A DNA stretch of 64,000 nucleotides, from positions 25,576,011 through 25,640,010 of the forward strand of contig CM038467.1 of the NCBI GenBank assembly GCA_021464415.1. Direction: 5' to 3'. This document shows positions 1 through 11,999 of the stretch, piece after piece. The DNA comes from Lonicera japonica. Lineage: Eukaryota; Streptophyta; Magnoliopsida; Dipsacales; Caprifoliaceae. Below the pieces are notes generated by a model, which was given only the letters and a program-made list of their open reading frames with translations, had not been told where the DNA came from and searched no databases. The number at the start of each line of letters is the position of its first letter. Position 1 is the first letter of the stretch. The translations under genes and the position numbers were made by a program.

Positions 1-1328
1 TCAATCGTAGACTCAAATATATCATCAGTAAGAGAAAATTTGACATAAAAATCGCATTTTTCGTAGGTACCTGTAGAGCTAGCTAATATTTAAGACCGCA
101 ACTCGATCTGGAGAAACCTTTCATTAAATAGCAGATCTGGTAAGAATAGATATGATTCGTATTCAATTCTTCTCCTACAAGTTCACCAAATCGATCGATG
201 ATATGTAGTCGAAGATGCACATGAATATGAATATATTTCCAGGTGCAATTCTGGAATAAGATATTCTAGGGTTTGGGTAAACTGATAAAGCACCTGAATT
301 AAAAATAGTCGGGTTTGTATTATTCAGTTTGCCAGCTTGATTTAGGGTTGCGCTAATTAACGGTGGTGTATCGGAATTTATACAGTTTGTATGTACTTTT
401 AAAGTTTATGGGTATTTAATTGAAATTTTAAAAAGTTTTTTAAAATTATGAAGTATTTAATTGAGATTTTAAAAAGCTTTTTTAAATTATGATGTATTTA
501 ATTGAAATTTTAAAAAGTTTTTTAAAATCTTAATGTATTCAATTAAGATTTTGAAAAATTCGTCTAAATTTTATGGTATTTAAAAGTTTAATGATTTAGT
601 AAGATTTTAATTAATGGTGAATTTTGGTGGATTGTAAAGCCTTTTTATACATAAAACTCCATCTTAAAATCTTCTCACTTACCCAGAGATTTCAGATGGA
701 TTTCTAATTAATTTAATAACTTTATTCAACATTCTCTCTCTCCACTCTTCCCCCTCCCCTTCTCTCTCAAAATCCAAATTTCTTATTATATGAAAAATGT
801 ATTATAATTTTTTGTTCATCCTTATAAAGTATTTATTTTATCTTTTACTAATGTGGTTATCACGCATTAACATAATTTCAAATGGTTAGACCGCTAATTA
901 TCGTTCAAATTTTTAAAAACAATTCATGTCAATTTCATTAAAAAAATACTAGTGGGGTGAGAAGTCTAATTTTGTAGGTGCAGTATCAATTTTTATAATG
1001 TATTTCGTTAATTGTCTTTACATTTTTTATAATGTTACTTTAAACTCGTAATTAATTTATTTTATTGTTTGTCTTTTTATTTTTTTAATGAACTTATTAA
1101 AATCTGCAGAAATTCATAGACTTATTGAAATCTATAGAAATCTATAGGCTTACTAAAATCTGCATAAATCTAAAAGAATCCATACATTAAAATTTGTCAA
1201 ACTCTATAAGGATTTGAAACAATCCATAGACTTAACAGAATCCACGGATTTTCAAAAGTCGATTAGAATCTATTAAAATCTGAATTGAATACACCCCCTA
1301 AGACTCCGTAATGCTCTGTTATAATCTT
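1..1328. other. AT-rich non-coding flank
   Basis: No coding frame of note on either strand. The stretch at 400-600 repeats a loose motif of the form 'tatttaattgaaattttaaaaagttttttaaa' several times, and 1100-1260 has short degenerate repeats around 'aaatctatag'. Both look like low-complexity decay. I see no gene, RNA or transposon end here. Confidence 0.6.
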
Positions 1329-2479
1329 CTATTATAGATATACTAGGTATTATTCGTGCCGTCCGGTACATTGAAATAAAAATATATTAAATATAAATAA
1401 AGAAACTCTTAGATATTGCCTGTGCCGAACATGGTGGTAGTGTAAAAAAAATTAACAATTAAATTGAGCAAAAAATACATAATATCTAAATAACGTACAA
1501 TCCAAAACATATATTAAGAAAATTGTATACATAACCTATATAATTATCAAGCGCGGGGATGGGGGAGGATATATTTGACCCGACCAGATTAAGGTGATTT
1601 TTAATTGAAAAACTTGAAGTGCCTCTATTTATGGTATACTTAAATTTGAACCCATTTTACTAATTCATTAAGTTCGGGATGGGTTAATAATCATTCACCA
1701 ATATATTCAAAAATTAATATCCCATTATTGTTACAATGATGTTATAAATTTATAAAATTTTAATTATAAATAGATCGCATAATTAGTAGTAACCATGGTT
1801 TACAAAAGTAATATATTTTTTTTAAATAAAATAAAATAAACTATTTAAGTTTGTAAAAGATTAAATAAAAATAAATATCTTTTTTATATTCTTAAATTAA
1901 AGGAATAATTAGATTTGAATGTAAGTATATGAAGAAAAAAATATGTTTAAAGAGAGAAAAGTGGGTTACAATAAGTTTGGATTTTATTTTATAGGTATGG
2001 ATTAATAAATTTTAAATATGAATATTTTAATAAATTTTAGTTTTTATATTTAAAGTTAATGTTTTTTTAATTTTTCAAAAGGTATGAATTTTATTTTATA
2101 GGTATAGATTAATAAATTTTAAATATGAATATTTTAATATTTTTTAGTTTTTGTATTTAAAGTTAATGTTTTTTTAATTTTTTTAAAAAAATAATAAGAG
2201 AGAAAAGTGAGGAGATAGTAGAGAGTAGAGAGTAGATTTGTAGAATATAAGAAAGGCAAAAAAATGTTGAATTTTTTTATTTGATATCCTAAAAGTATAT
2301 CTAAGGGTTCAAATTTGTTATGTTATTTGTAAATAAATCTTGGCTATTAGTATAGTGATGTGATGTTCTTTGGAAAAAAATTCACATCCAAAAGCTAACA
2401 ATTTATGTATACTTTTTAGAACAAATCTAAGCCATTGATTAAATAATTTGGTGATGTGACATTTCCTTTCCTTATAATA
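1329..2479. repeat. Diverged direct repeat, copy 1
   Basis: This copy begins near 'agatatactaggtattattc' and ends with 'gtgatgtgacatttccttt'. The same order of blocks recurs in 2480-3495: a 'gtgccgtccgg' block, a 'gacccgaccagatt' block, a 'aatatcccattattgttaca' block and an 'aaagagagaaaagt' block. Copy 1 is longer because a roughly 106-bp AT-rich block near 1984-2089 is repeated at 2090-2195, while copy 2 has it once near 3121-3226. No coding capacity. The 'ggtattgcccgtgcc'-type start recalls non-autonomous Helitron-like or MITE-like plant repeats, but I cannot see a diagnostic Helitron 3' hairpin plus CTRR end. Confidence 0.7.
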
Positions 2480-3495
2480 TAGATTAACCAGGTATTGCTA
2501 GTGCCATCCGGCATGGTGAAATAAAAAAATATTAAATAAAAATAAAAATACTCCTAGGTATTGCCCGTGCCAAACGGGACGGTGGCATAAAAAAAATTAA
2601 CAGTTAGATTGATTAAAAAATACATAACACCTAATAGCGTGCAATCCAAAATATATATTAAAAAAATGTATACACAACCTATATAACTGTCAAGTGCGGA
2701 GGTGGGGAGGATATATTTGACCCGACCAGATTGAGGTGGTTTTTAATTGAAAAACTCGAATTGCCTCCGTTTATGATATGCTTAAATTTGAACTCGTTTT
2801 ACCAATTCATTAAGATCGGGATAGGTTAATAATCATTCACCAATATATACAAAAATTAATATCCCATTATTGTTACAATGATGTTATAAATTTATAAAAT
2901 TTTAATTCTAAATAGATCGCACCATTAATAGTAACGCTGTTTTACAAAAGTAATATGTTTTTTTTAAATAAAATAAAATAAATTATTTAAGTTTGTAAAA
3001 GATTAAATAAAAATAAATATCTTTTTTATATTCTTAAACTAAAGGAAGAATTAGATTTGAATGTAAGTATATGGAGAAAAAATATGTTTAAAGAGAGAAA
3101 AGTAGGTTACAATAAGTATGGATTTTATTTTATAGGTAAGGATTAATAAATTTTAAATATGAATATTTTAATAATTTTTAGTTTTTGTATTTAAAGTTAA
3201 TGTTTTTTAATTTTTTCAAAATATTAATAAGTGAGAAAAGTGGGGGAGAGAGTAGATTGGTAGAATATAAGAGAGAGATAAAACAATGCTGAATTTTTTG
3301 ATTTGATATCCTAAAAGTACATCTAAGGGTTCAAATTTGTTGTGTTGTTTGTACATAAATCTTGGCCATTAGTGTGGTGATGTGATATTCTTAGGAAAAA
3401 AATTCACATCCAAAGGCTAACATTTTATGTGTATTTTTTAGAATAAATCTAAGCTATTGATTAAATAATTTAGTGATGTGACCTTTCCTTTAAAT
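2480..3495. repeat. Diverged direct repeat, copy 2
   Basis: Second, adjacent copy of the repeat at 1329-2479, in the same orientation and with the same internal order, differing by scattered substitutions and by lacking the internal ~106-bp duplication. Tandem arrangement suggests duplication in place, or two insertions of one family side by side. No coding frame. Confidence 0.7.
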
Positions 3496-3940
3496 GATAG
3501 AAGACTACTAAAAATTGTAATGTCAAATGCAAAATAAAAAGTAGAGAGATAAATAATTATTTTGATATATACAAAGAAATTTAATAAGAGATCAACACTA
3601 ACAACTTTAATGAGAAAGAGTTGTAAAAGAAATTAAATTCGAATTAAAAAATAATAGTTACAATGAGAATACAATAAATTTACATTAGTACAAATAAATT
3701 TTCGTGAAATAAGAAAAGAAGTTGAAAATAAAAAAAAATAAAAAATTATCAATGAATAACTCTAAAAGTTTGCATAACTTTAAATTGGGTAGGTCAAAAA
3801 ATAACAAATACTAAAGTTGATTTTTTAAAAAATTAAAATGAAAAAACAGGTATTCTAAATCCCTAATCTAATTGTCCTAGTGTAATCTAATTGTCCTAAT
3901 GGTAACATTCAAGTAGCTCACTTCATGAACCCTAAGTTTT
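3496..3940. other. AT-rich spacer before the Tat element
   Basis: No gene seen. The last five bases, GTTTT (3936-3940), are the left target-site duplication candidate of the gypsy element starting at 3941; the right counterpart is GTATT (19090-19094), four of five matching. Confidence 0.5.
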
Positions 3941-4674
3941 TGTAGGTGATCAAAATTTTATGATCCAACCCATTGTAAAAAATAGTTTGAGAAACGAGTC
4001 AGAAAGAATGGTTAAAACAAGTAAAGTGTGACAAGAAAATTTTTTGGGCACAGTAGGTTCTCCCCGCAGCACTTATGCTGATCCGGCGATACGTCCTTCG
4101 TCTGTGTGTGTGATTGTTGTTTTGAGCTCTTACGGCAATGTTAATGGTGTTACAAGCTTTCTCTCTCTAAAACATATTAAGTAAAACTAGCAACTCTCTT
4201 TTTCTTTTCAAGTATCCAGCAACCAACCCTTTTCTCGAGCCTTCCTCCTTCTATTTATACGTATAAAATTAGGGTTAAATTTGCTCATTAGGGTTGACGG
4301 TAAAATAACTAAAGAGGGTAAGACTTGGATAATACTCCAGCCTTCATTCCCTTATCCACTACTAACAACTTTTGATTTCGTACGTTAATGGTGGAGCAGT
4401 GGGGATTCGCACGATTTTGTATAGATCTGTACGATTTGGTATGATCTTCAGTACGCGTTTCCCACGTTTTCCACACGCGGCATTGCACATGCTCCCCTTC
4501 CTAGGGGTCTCAGCACTGGCCTTCCATCTCGGCGCGCCTTGGCATCTTTTCTTCGACATGTTTTCTTGTTATTCCTTTTTGTTTGGGGATGGCCTGTCTG
4601 CTAGGGCCGTGGTACAAACCTCCGAGTTGATTGGACTGGCCAAATTTACCTTAACCAAATTTTATGCTCCCTCA
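3941..4674 (-). repeat. 3' LTR of the Tat element
   Basis: 734 bp, starting TGTAGGTGATC and ending CCCTCA on the plus strand, matching 18379-19089 through its length. In element orientation a TATA box (complement of TATTTATA, 4252-4259) marks the U3/R promoter. The ORF-like stretches inside (4362-4728) are chance frames within the LTR. Confidence 0.9.
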
Positions 4675-4689
4675 ATTGCCCCCTCAAGC
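4675..4689 (-). other. Polypurine tract of the Tat element
   Basis: On the minus strand the bases directly before the 3' LTR read TTGAGGGGGCAAT. The second Tat-type element has the closely similar tract AAGGATAGGGGCAAT before its LTR at 23767. Both end in GGGGCAAT followed by TGA, which supports the boundary and a lineage relation. Confidence 0.7.
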
Positions 4690-5139
4690 ATGCGATCTCA
4701 TCAAAAAAGATGCGTATCACGTGCTTGAGCCTAATCTTCGGCCAGAAGCTTCCCTGAGTGACCCAACCCGATTCCATGTGTCGATCATCGATCTGGTTAT
4801 CTGACGACTTAAGGTTCAGTCCGTTTCTTTCGAATTTGTGACTCCCTTTCATTAATGTGCGCTTCTTAAGGTATAACCGCCATTTGAATATTGTATCATC
4901 ATCATCATTATGTGTTCATCATTCTAAAGAAATTGTTTTTGCTTGTAATCATCCCCTGCCTCCGCGCTAGGGTTTTGCCAAATCAGTTATTCACCATTAT
5001 ATTCTTCTTCGCGTTCTTGCTCCTTACTAGTCGCACCACCATTCTTGCCATAAACCCTTTCAAAACCCTAAAAGGCGATAAACCATTATCGATTAGGAAC
5101 TGAAAAGAGGAAGAGCGAATTTCACCACAATTTTCTTCC

Positions 5140-7904
5140 CAAACAGTTCCAATGAGAAGAGATCGAAAGCAAGAGAGATGTGATTTCTAAGCAAATTGCA
5201 TTCAATGATGGCACGTACCCCGTTTACACTGCCTATATTGGGCAAGCTGGATTACGGGTTCCTTTCGACCCAATGTTGATCGATTTTCTTCATCAGACTC
5301 GGCTTCATTTGAGCTAAGTGGCTCCCAACACGATCAGGATCATACTAGGACTGGCCGAAGTAAATAGAAGGTTTAACATGCAACTTGACTTCTGGGATAT
5401 TGTGTACTGTTATTCTTTTAATTTTTCAAATTCTGAGGGTTGATGTAGCTTGAATGGGAGGCTAAAGGCCCCGGCCCTAATTCTTGGCTTATGGGACTCG
5501 AGTAAATACATGTATAATGACGCGGTGGTCCTAAAGGGGAATGTGGAGCCCGACCCCTTCGAATTTTTAGTTCCCAGGCAGCGCGGCCGACCTGGTAAGT
5601 TATCGTTGAGTTTTGTACTGTGCCAACTCCTATTCTTCGCTTTTTTACTCTAATCTAAGCATTGCATCTACCTTTTGCAGACAAGAGGTTGTTCTTCAGG
5701 CCTGCTTGGGGTATCGTTCTTTATGAACAGTTAAATACCATCGCCCGTCACACTGGAAACGGTGACGGTTCGATATTAAATCATCCCAAGGCGGCTCACA
5801 ACCTTCTAGGCTACCGGCCTGACAGTACATCCTTCCTCGATAGGACTTCCCCAAGTGACTGGATAGGAGATCAATTGGAACCTCCTGCTCTGTACTAATT
5901 GTTCGCTCGATATCATATTCTTAACCGAGAGGTTCAGGCCGACATGGAGAGAACTGTGCGTAAAGCGGCTGGAGGCCCAGCTGAAACAACTTCGGACCAA
6001 CCGCAGAAAAAATGCCAGAAGAGTAAGGCCCAAAAATATGCTAGGGTAAATATCTTGGCAGTTTTCGCAGTCTACGAAGGTTCGGCCTCTTCTATTATTG
6101 CTAACACTTTGATTCCAGTGTCAGGTCAATTTATCATTGCGGACAATGTCCCAACAGCGCTCCTCTTCCAAAGTTAAACCGAAGGGTCTGAGTTCCGGTC
6201 AAGGGTCTGGATGACCCTAACGTTTACAATGAGGGGGAGGACCTAGAAATCGAACAACTTTTTTATGATGCTGGGTTTGCTGACCATGCTGGCCCCTCTG
6301 ATACTCTACCTTCAGTTGAGTTAGAGGATCTTATCCTGACCACCACTGTAAAGGGGTATGTCGGCTCGGACGGCGCAATCGAACGTCCCATCTCCAAACC
6401 GGCCGTAGCTAAACTTGACAACCCTCTTCCAACTGAAGAGGTTGTAACAAACGAATATGCTTTTCCCTTTTTCTCTCCTTCTTCTAGCATTATTTTCTTT
6501 GAGGATTTTTCCTCATGGCCCACCAATGTTAAGAGTTGCCCGATAAGGTAATATCGTATTCGAGTTGGTGCTAAACCTAGTCGTTGTTTACGTGAAATAG
6601 GCACTGTTGAGACCTTTCTTCCCCTTTCCTCTGTCCTAGTCTTGGAGAGTACGGTTCCTCCTCGGACAGAAAGACTAAATTTTTGGCAAGTCCTCATGAT
6701 GAAAGAGAATAAGGTGGTGTCGGCTTCCGAAATAGCTAAACTTGCTACTTCTTTAAAGAAAGGGAAGAAAAAGATGGCGCCTCGTAAAGGTGTCGCAGAA
6801 GCAGTTTCGTCTAAGGCTCCCCGAGTTGATCTTGGGGTCCCACTATCGGACATTGTTACAAATGTCGAGGTCATCATCCCTGCCGTTTCTAAAGCGGGGG
6901 TCGCTATTGAGGGTGGTTCTTCTGTAAATTTGACAGTTATTAATGAGGGAGTTCGTGTTCCCACCCCGGCTACTGAAGGCGATTTTGGTCCTAGCCCATC
7001 CGTAGATAAAGGCAAAGCGAAAGTTTTTGTGACAGAGCCAAGATTATGCTTCCCTGACAGGCTAGTGACTGTAAAAAATTTGGCTATCTATGATCCCGAA
7101 GTTGCCCGCACCATGATTACATATATGTCCCTCCCCAAGGATCAGGAGTCATCACAGCAAGAAAGCCCTGCTGACTTAAGAATGGGGATTTTTCGATGTC
7201 TAGCTGAGGTAAAATCATATTTATTTTTTCTTATCGGTTATGATTTTTTTAATATCTATGCAATAATCATCATGCTTGTAGGTCGGTGCACACTTCTCTG
7301 AACTCGAGCTGAAACGTATGCGAGAGTTGAGGAAAGTCAAGGCCATTAAGAAGGAGAGGAAGGCCGAGCTCAATAAATAGCGTGCCTTGATCACCGATCT
7401 GTTGGAGGCTCAACTAGCCCAAGGCAACAAACTCGCTGCTCTCAAGGCTTCTTATCAGAGACAGGCTTCTAGCCTTGATGATGTCAAGAATGCTTTGGGG
7501 CTGAAAAGCTGGCTAGAGAGAATGCCGAGCTGATGGCCAAAAGTGCTATTACAGAACTGAATCAAGTCAGGGAGGAGCACGCCTAGAACATGGTCCAATT
7601 GAGATAAGAGAATGCCTCTGAAATATCCCGACTGGATCTTCATCACGGATCTGCTTTGGCTGATGAGAGGAATAATGGCTATAATGAGGCGTTGGGTGAC
7701 TGTGCATATGAGATGTTTAAACTCAAAGATCTTATATTTCAAGATGGATACAAACTCGGTCTCGAGCGAGTTGGTCTTCCATCCGATCATGAGCTATACG
7801 GTCGACCTGCGTTGTGCCCACCGAATCTTTACAATGCCAAAATTTCTTCAGATTCTGAAGAGGATGAGGATGCATCTCCCTCTAGTCCCCTTCCCATAGT
7901 TTAA
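5140..7904 (+). pseudogene. Antisense extra gene of the Tat element (gypsy-type 'transposase_28'-like), spliced, decayed
   Basis: Runs on the strand opposite to gag-pol, between integrase and the 3' LTR. A first block (about 5210-5390) resembles the Pfam family called putative gypsy-type transposon (PF04195), with a 'YPVYTAYIGQAGLRVPFDP'-like start. It continues in 5450-5594, then GT..AG introns are visible at 5595-5680, about 6045-6119 and 7209-7281, with reading frame preserved across the first (ending ...QRGRP, resuming KRLFFRPAWG). After 6200 comes a low-complexity acidic/serine region, and after 7282 a coiled-coil (ELKRMRELRKVKAIKKERK) ending in an acidic tail at 7904. Stops at 5318-5322, 5897, 6175 and 7378, plus frame changes near 7500-7620, show decay. 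Such extra ORFs are known from Tat-group elements; their function is unknown. Confidence 0.7.
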
Positions 7905-8113
7905 TAACTGCGTGATCAAAATATATCTGTGTATTTTATTGAATTCTCTCTTTCTGTATGCTTTGGCCATAATACAATTTTGATTTAGTCTTCAATTTTG
8001 TTGTGTCTTATGATTGAATGTTTGTTGAACCCCAACTTGATGTTATTATGGTGTTACCCCTTAAGACACGAAGTGCATGTTGCAACATGGGGAAGATGGC
8101 GCTTCGTGGATTG
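7905..8113. other. 3' flank of the antisense gene
   Basis: Non-coding stretch between the antisense gene stop (7904) and the nested solo LTR. It ends with GATTG (8109-8113), the left target-site duplication of that LTR. Confidence 0.6.
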
Positions 8114-9669
8114 TGTTAGTCGGAAAACAACCCTAAAGGGGGGTGAATAGGGTTTTAAAAACTAAATGCAGAATTAAAACATTTTTTTAAATATTTAAGC
8201 AAAACAACTTAGCTAAGCAACAATATCAAGGAAATAATAAATTTTAAGTAATCAATCCCAAGATAAGTAAATAAGCAATCTCAAAATACAAGCAATAATA
8301 TAGCAATAAAAGGAGAGCTTGAGTTAGAGAGATTGAACCAATTTGAAGCTAAAGACTTTTTGTCCTCACGGTTCGGTTTTTTCAACCATACGTCCGCGCT
8401 CGGTTAGTTCCCCGAGAATTTCCACTATTCAATCTTCTTCGAGTGAAGATCAAACCTCAATACAAATGTTGTTATGCACGCAACACCCATAATGTAGTTA
8501 TACACACTACACTTCTCACAAGATATGGTCTCTTGCTCTACAAAGAGACAAACTCTCTTTTGAAATGAAGAATGAATTGTTTGTGGTGATACACACTAAT
8601 ACAATAACTTTCAAGTGTATTTAAAGATTACAAATGAAGCTCACACTAGAGTTATCAAGATTGATAAAAAATATATAGCTCAAAAGATGAAAGATTAATC
8701 AAAATGTATTCTTGAATCTTTGTATATTTAAATATATGAATAATAGAGTATTAGAATGATTCAAGGTTTGTTAAAACATGTCTAGGACCTCATATATATA
8801 GCTTGCAAAACCATATGGCCGTTGGGGATGATTAAGAAAGGTATTGGGTCAAAGTTATACATTTTTAAACTTTTCAACAGCTAGTTTTGACAAAAAATTT
8901 AAATTTGTTTTGATAATTTCTCTCAATTAGACTGTTGGATCATGCTCAAATTTTAGTCAAAATTGCCAAGAGATGTTGTCTAACTACTGTAAAAATTTTA
9001 AAATGATCGGAATTCGGAAAGGCCTCCATCTTACCGTTAGATCAAAACTGGGCAAAAATTGAGCGAATTTTAAATGTAAAATAAAAATATTTTTGCAATT
9101 TAACAATTTAGTTCTAAATAAAATTCTAATGATTTTTTAACCTCAAAGATATGTTTCTACAATACCTATTTTTATTATAACTTAAAATACGATCATTTAA
9201 AATTAATATGAATTTATTTTGAAACTCGGTCTTTGTAAAATGATGTTTTTCAAATAAATTCAATTTCAAGCTTATTTGAATCAATCTTTTAAAAGATGCA
9301 TGAATATGTTTGAGCTATAGGCATTTGATCAATAAAGTAACTTTACATAAATCTTAAGCACTCACTCAATTACTAAATTAACGAGTTTTCGAATGCTTTG
9401 ATTTGTTTCTTCGAATTGATCTTCATTTAAAGCTTTTTCCTTGAAGCTTTTCATATAGTCTTTTGATCCTTTATGCTTCATGATTTGCATTGAGAGATTT
9501 GATCTTCCTTGTCTTGTCTAATGATCGAATAGTGAAAGATTGATCCTTGTCATGTTTTTCTTGAATTTTCCAAGTAAATGAACTGTATACTTATATCAAA
9601 AAACATGTTAAATTACACATCACTAATTTATTGTTATTATCAAAATAAGATTAAGACTTTAGGTCAACA
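8114..9669 (-). mobile_element. Solo LTR, 1556 bp, perfect 5-bp target duplication
   Basis: Starts TGTTAGTCGG and ends AGGTCAACA, so it has the TG...CA termini of an LTR with a TGTT/AACA inverted end. It is flanked on both sides by GATTG (8109-8113 and 9670-9674). No internal coding domain and no second LTR are present, so recombination between two LTRs is the simplest origin. A TATA-like run (complement of 8791-8800) and the C-rich end on the minus strand suggest minus orientation. The end, with 'aaaggggggtgaataggg', recalls Ty1/copia SIRE-type LTRs, but that assignment is tentative. Confidence 0.85.
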
Positions 9670-9736
9670 GATTGATATCCTATACAGTTTCATGTTCAAT
9701 CTGTAAAGTAATATAAAAAATTACCACAAGGTTGAA

Positions 9737-10283
9737 ATAATGCCCCTAGGGCGCAAGTGTACATTTTGACCTATGACAGATGACAGTTGTGGTTTAAACA
9801 GCAAAAAATTTTTAAATAATGCCCCTTGGGCACAAATGTTCATCTCGGCTTATGGCAGATGACACTTCTGGCTTAAATAACCAAAAAATGTTTTGAAATA
9901 ATGCCCCTTGGGCACAAGTATTCATCTCGGCCTATGGCAGATGACACTTGTGGCTAAAAACAGCCAAAGTAATGTTTTAAATAATGCCGCTTGGGCACAA
10001 GTGTTCATCTCGACCCATAGCAGATAACACTTGTGGCTAAAACAACCAAAGTTTTAAATAATGCCCCTTGGACAGAAGTGTTCATCTCGGCCCATGACAG
10101 ATGACACTTATGGTTAAAATAGCCAAAGTTTTTAAATAATGCTCCTTGGCACAAGTGTTCATCTCGGCCCATAGTAAATGACACTTGTGGCTAAAACAGC
10201 CAAAGTTTTTAAATAATGCCCCTTGGGTGCAAGTGTTCATCTCAGCCCATAGCAGATAACACTTGTGGCTAAAACAGTCAAAA
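9737..10283. repeat. Minisatellite, 7 copies of a 77-82 bp unit
   Basis: Units begin with 'ataatgccccttgggcac' at about 9737, 9816, 9898, 9980, 10057, 10136 and 10214. Each contains 'gttcatctcggcccat' and 'gatgacacttgtggctaaaa'. Copies differ by substitutions and small indels; the first is the most diverged. It lies in the spacer between the two antisense extra genes of the Tat element, a place where Tat/Ogre elements often hold tandem repeats. Confidence 0.9.
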
Positions 10284-10435
10284 AATACTTAAGCAACCAA
10301 AACAGCGACGTGCTTAGAATGCAATTAGTTGATTTAAATTATGCCATTTGTGTGCATTAGGTGCACGTGCAAATATGAACATGTTTATCCTTTGTGCGAA
10401 TTCCCTGGAGCGTTTAATGGGTGGTTGTACGTTTT

Positions 10436-10538
10436 GCCACGTGGCGTTTTAGGGAGGGCAGGTGTCGTTTTCGAAGTGCACACCCATTTTGAATTAATTA
10501 AATCCCTCGTAAACCGTCGTCTACTTTAGTTATAAATA
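10436..10538 (+). promoter_or_regulatory. Putative promoter of the second antisense gene (G-box and TATA)
   Basis: A perfect 10-bp palindrome GCCACGTGGC (10436-10445), a G-box core, lies about 90 bp before TATAAATA (10531-10538). The coiled-coil-coding sequence begins some 50 bp downstream of the TATA box. Position and orientation fit a plus-strand promoter inside the element, opposite to the LTR promoter. Function is inferred from motifs only. Confidence 0.5.
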
Positions 10539-10577
10539 GCTCCATTTTTATCCCATTAGGTGTTATTCTTCATCTTT

Positions 10578-10828
10578 TATGTCTTCTCAACTCATATTAT
10601 ATACTAGAAAATAGATAAAAATACAGATGAGGCAAGTAGTTCCTACCGGCCACTGGTGACTCACAATATCGCAGATACCCTTTCTTATAGGGTAGAAGTT
10701 CTTGAATAATAGGTCTGGCGACTGGAGAGAGATGTTCCTCGAATGGTCAGAATCATTCAGGATTTGAAGAGACATTTGGCCGCTGTGATCGCAAAAAGGG
10801 ATCAACTACGGGATAGGCTTGGGTAGGA
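10578..10828 (+). pseudogene. Coiled-coil fragment of the second antisense extra gene
   Basis: Plus-strand translation gives a short polar leader, then 'HNIADTLSYRVEVLE' and, after two stops, 'VRIIQDLKRHLAAVIAKRDQ' with coiled-coil character. It follows a TATA box at 10531-10538. The stops at about 10708-10713 show decay. No catalytic domain is recognisable. It resembles the fragment at 11643-11852 in general style, so this may be a repeated or multi-exon coiled-coil gene antisense to gag-pol. Confidence 0.4.
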
Positions 10829-11642
10829 AAAAAAAAGAGAAGGGAATACGTACCTCAACCCTATCCGAAATTCACGTTTACTCATGCATTTTTTATGGTT
10901 GAGAGTTCACCGCCTCGAAACAGGGGGTATTTTCTCTCTTTTGTTCTTCAACTGTTCCATCTACTCTTACCTCCCCTTCATCCGAACACGTCGAGTTTCA
11001 TCTTCTTCCTCTTCCTTGAGTTCTTCTTAGATTGGCTTTACTTCGCCGATCTAGGGTTCTTATGGTGCTTGAGGTAGTTGTTGAAATTTATGACAAGTTG
11101 GGCTTAGCGTCGCGACTGTTCGTCAAACAGCAGGATACTTTAGTGATTTTTTAGGGAAAATCTCCTTTACTGTTTTATTTCCATCTTTATAATTGATTGG
11201 AATCATGATCCCAGTGGATTCTATCTGGAATATCCGAGTAGGTTTATCTAAGTGCAACTAACCTCGATTTGCAATTATTGTTTCAATCCACAATTCATTG
11301 AGAAAGAAAAAGAAAAAGAGGTTTCGGCTTATCGAGCTTCTTGTAGAGAGAGATTGTCACTCATATAATCCATGTGTCAGGTCCTGATTGGCTTGTCATG
11401 GGCAGATTTGGGGCTGTATATGCAATTTTAATTATTACGGTGCACCTTTTTCCAATGTGACTTTTTGAGTGAAACGCCGTTTCAGCTTATCATAAATGAA
11501 TCGTGGCATTTCGTCTCTCTAGGCCACCTTTTGTTTTTATTTATACAAGTTCTCGTTCCTTTACTCCTTCTATAACTCCTTTTAACTTCTCTGTGCTCAC
11601 AACCTTGTCCTAGAGGTATATAATTTCACAGTTCTGAACTTC
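10829..11642. other. Spacer within the Tat element
   Basis: T-rich and pyrimidine-rich on the plus strand with no domain I recognise. A TATA-like 'tatttataca' near 11536-11546 precedes the next coiled-coil ORF by about 100 bp and may serve it. Open frames at 10895-11077 are hydrophobic and low-complexity and are not supported as genes. Confidence 0.4.
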
Positions 11643-11852
11643 ATGACGAATCAGCATAGTGGTGTCAATTCAAACAATGCCGATGGCCATAATACCGCGT
11701 ATTCTCTTCCTCCTCGCTCTGTTACGTCAATCGAGGTTTTCGAAGAGATCCATCGGCTCAAGGCGGAGTTGGCTGAGCGCACCTTCGAACTGAAGGGTGC
11801 TCGGCAGAAGTTGGATAGAGCCCTTGTGATGGGGCACATGCTGTCGCAGTAA
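11643..11852 (+). CDS. Small coiled-coil protein, antisense extra ORF of the Tat element
   Basis: A 69-residue frame with a polar N-terminus (MTNQHSGVNSNNADGH) and a heptad-like helical stretch (EEIHRLKAELAERTFELKGA) in the second half. The frame stops at 11850, but similar helical sequence (NTAVTERNALWARLRHRN) continues in another frame near 11935-11990, so this is probably the front of a broken longer protein. It lies opposite to gag-pol, downstream of integrase in element orientation. No enzymatic motif is visible; role unknown. Confidence 0.4.
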   Translation: MTNQHSGVNSNNADGHNTAYSLPPRSVTSIEVFEEIHRLKAELAERTFELKGARQKLDRALVMGHMLSQ

Positions 11853-11999
11853 TTGCTTGTCTGCGAGTTGCTTTAAACTCGGCGCGCCAGCTCTAGGAGT
11901 GCCAAGAAGAGGCGTATGGTACCATGAGGGGGTGGTACAATACCGCTGTTACAGAGAGGAATGCCCTTTGGGCGAGGCTGAGGCATCGAAATTGAACTC

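Noticed and set aside
4362..4728. Overlapping ORFs on both strands in the left LTR, with a similar set at 18746-19059
   Set aside because: Same positions in the two LTRs of one element; chance frames.
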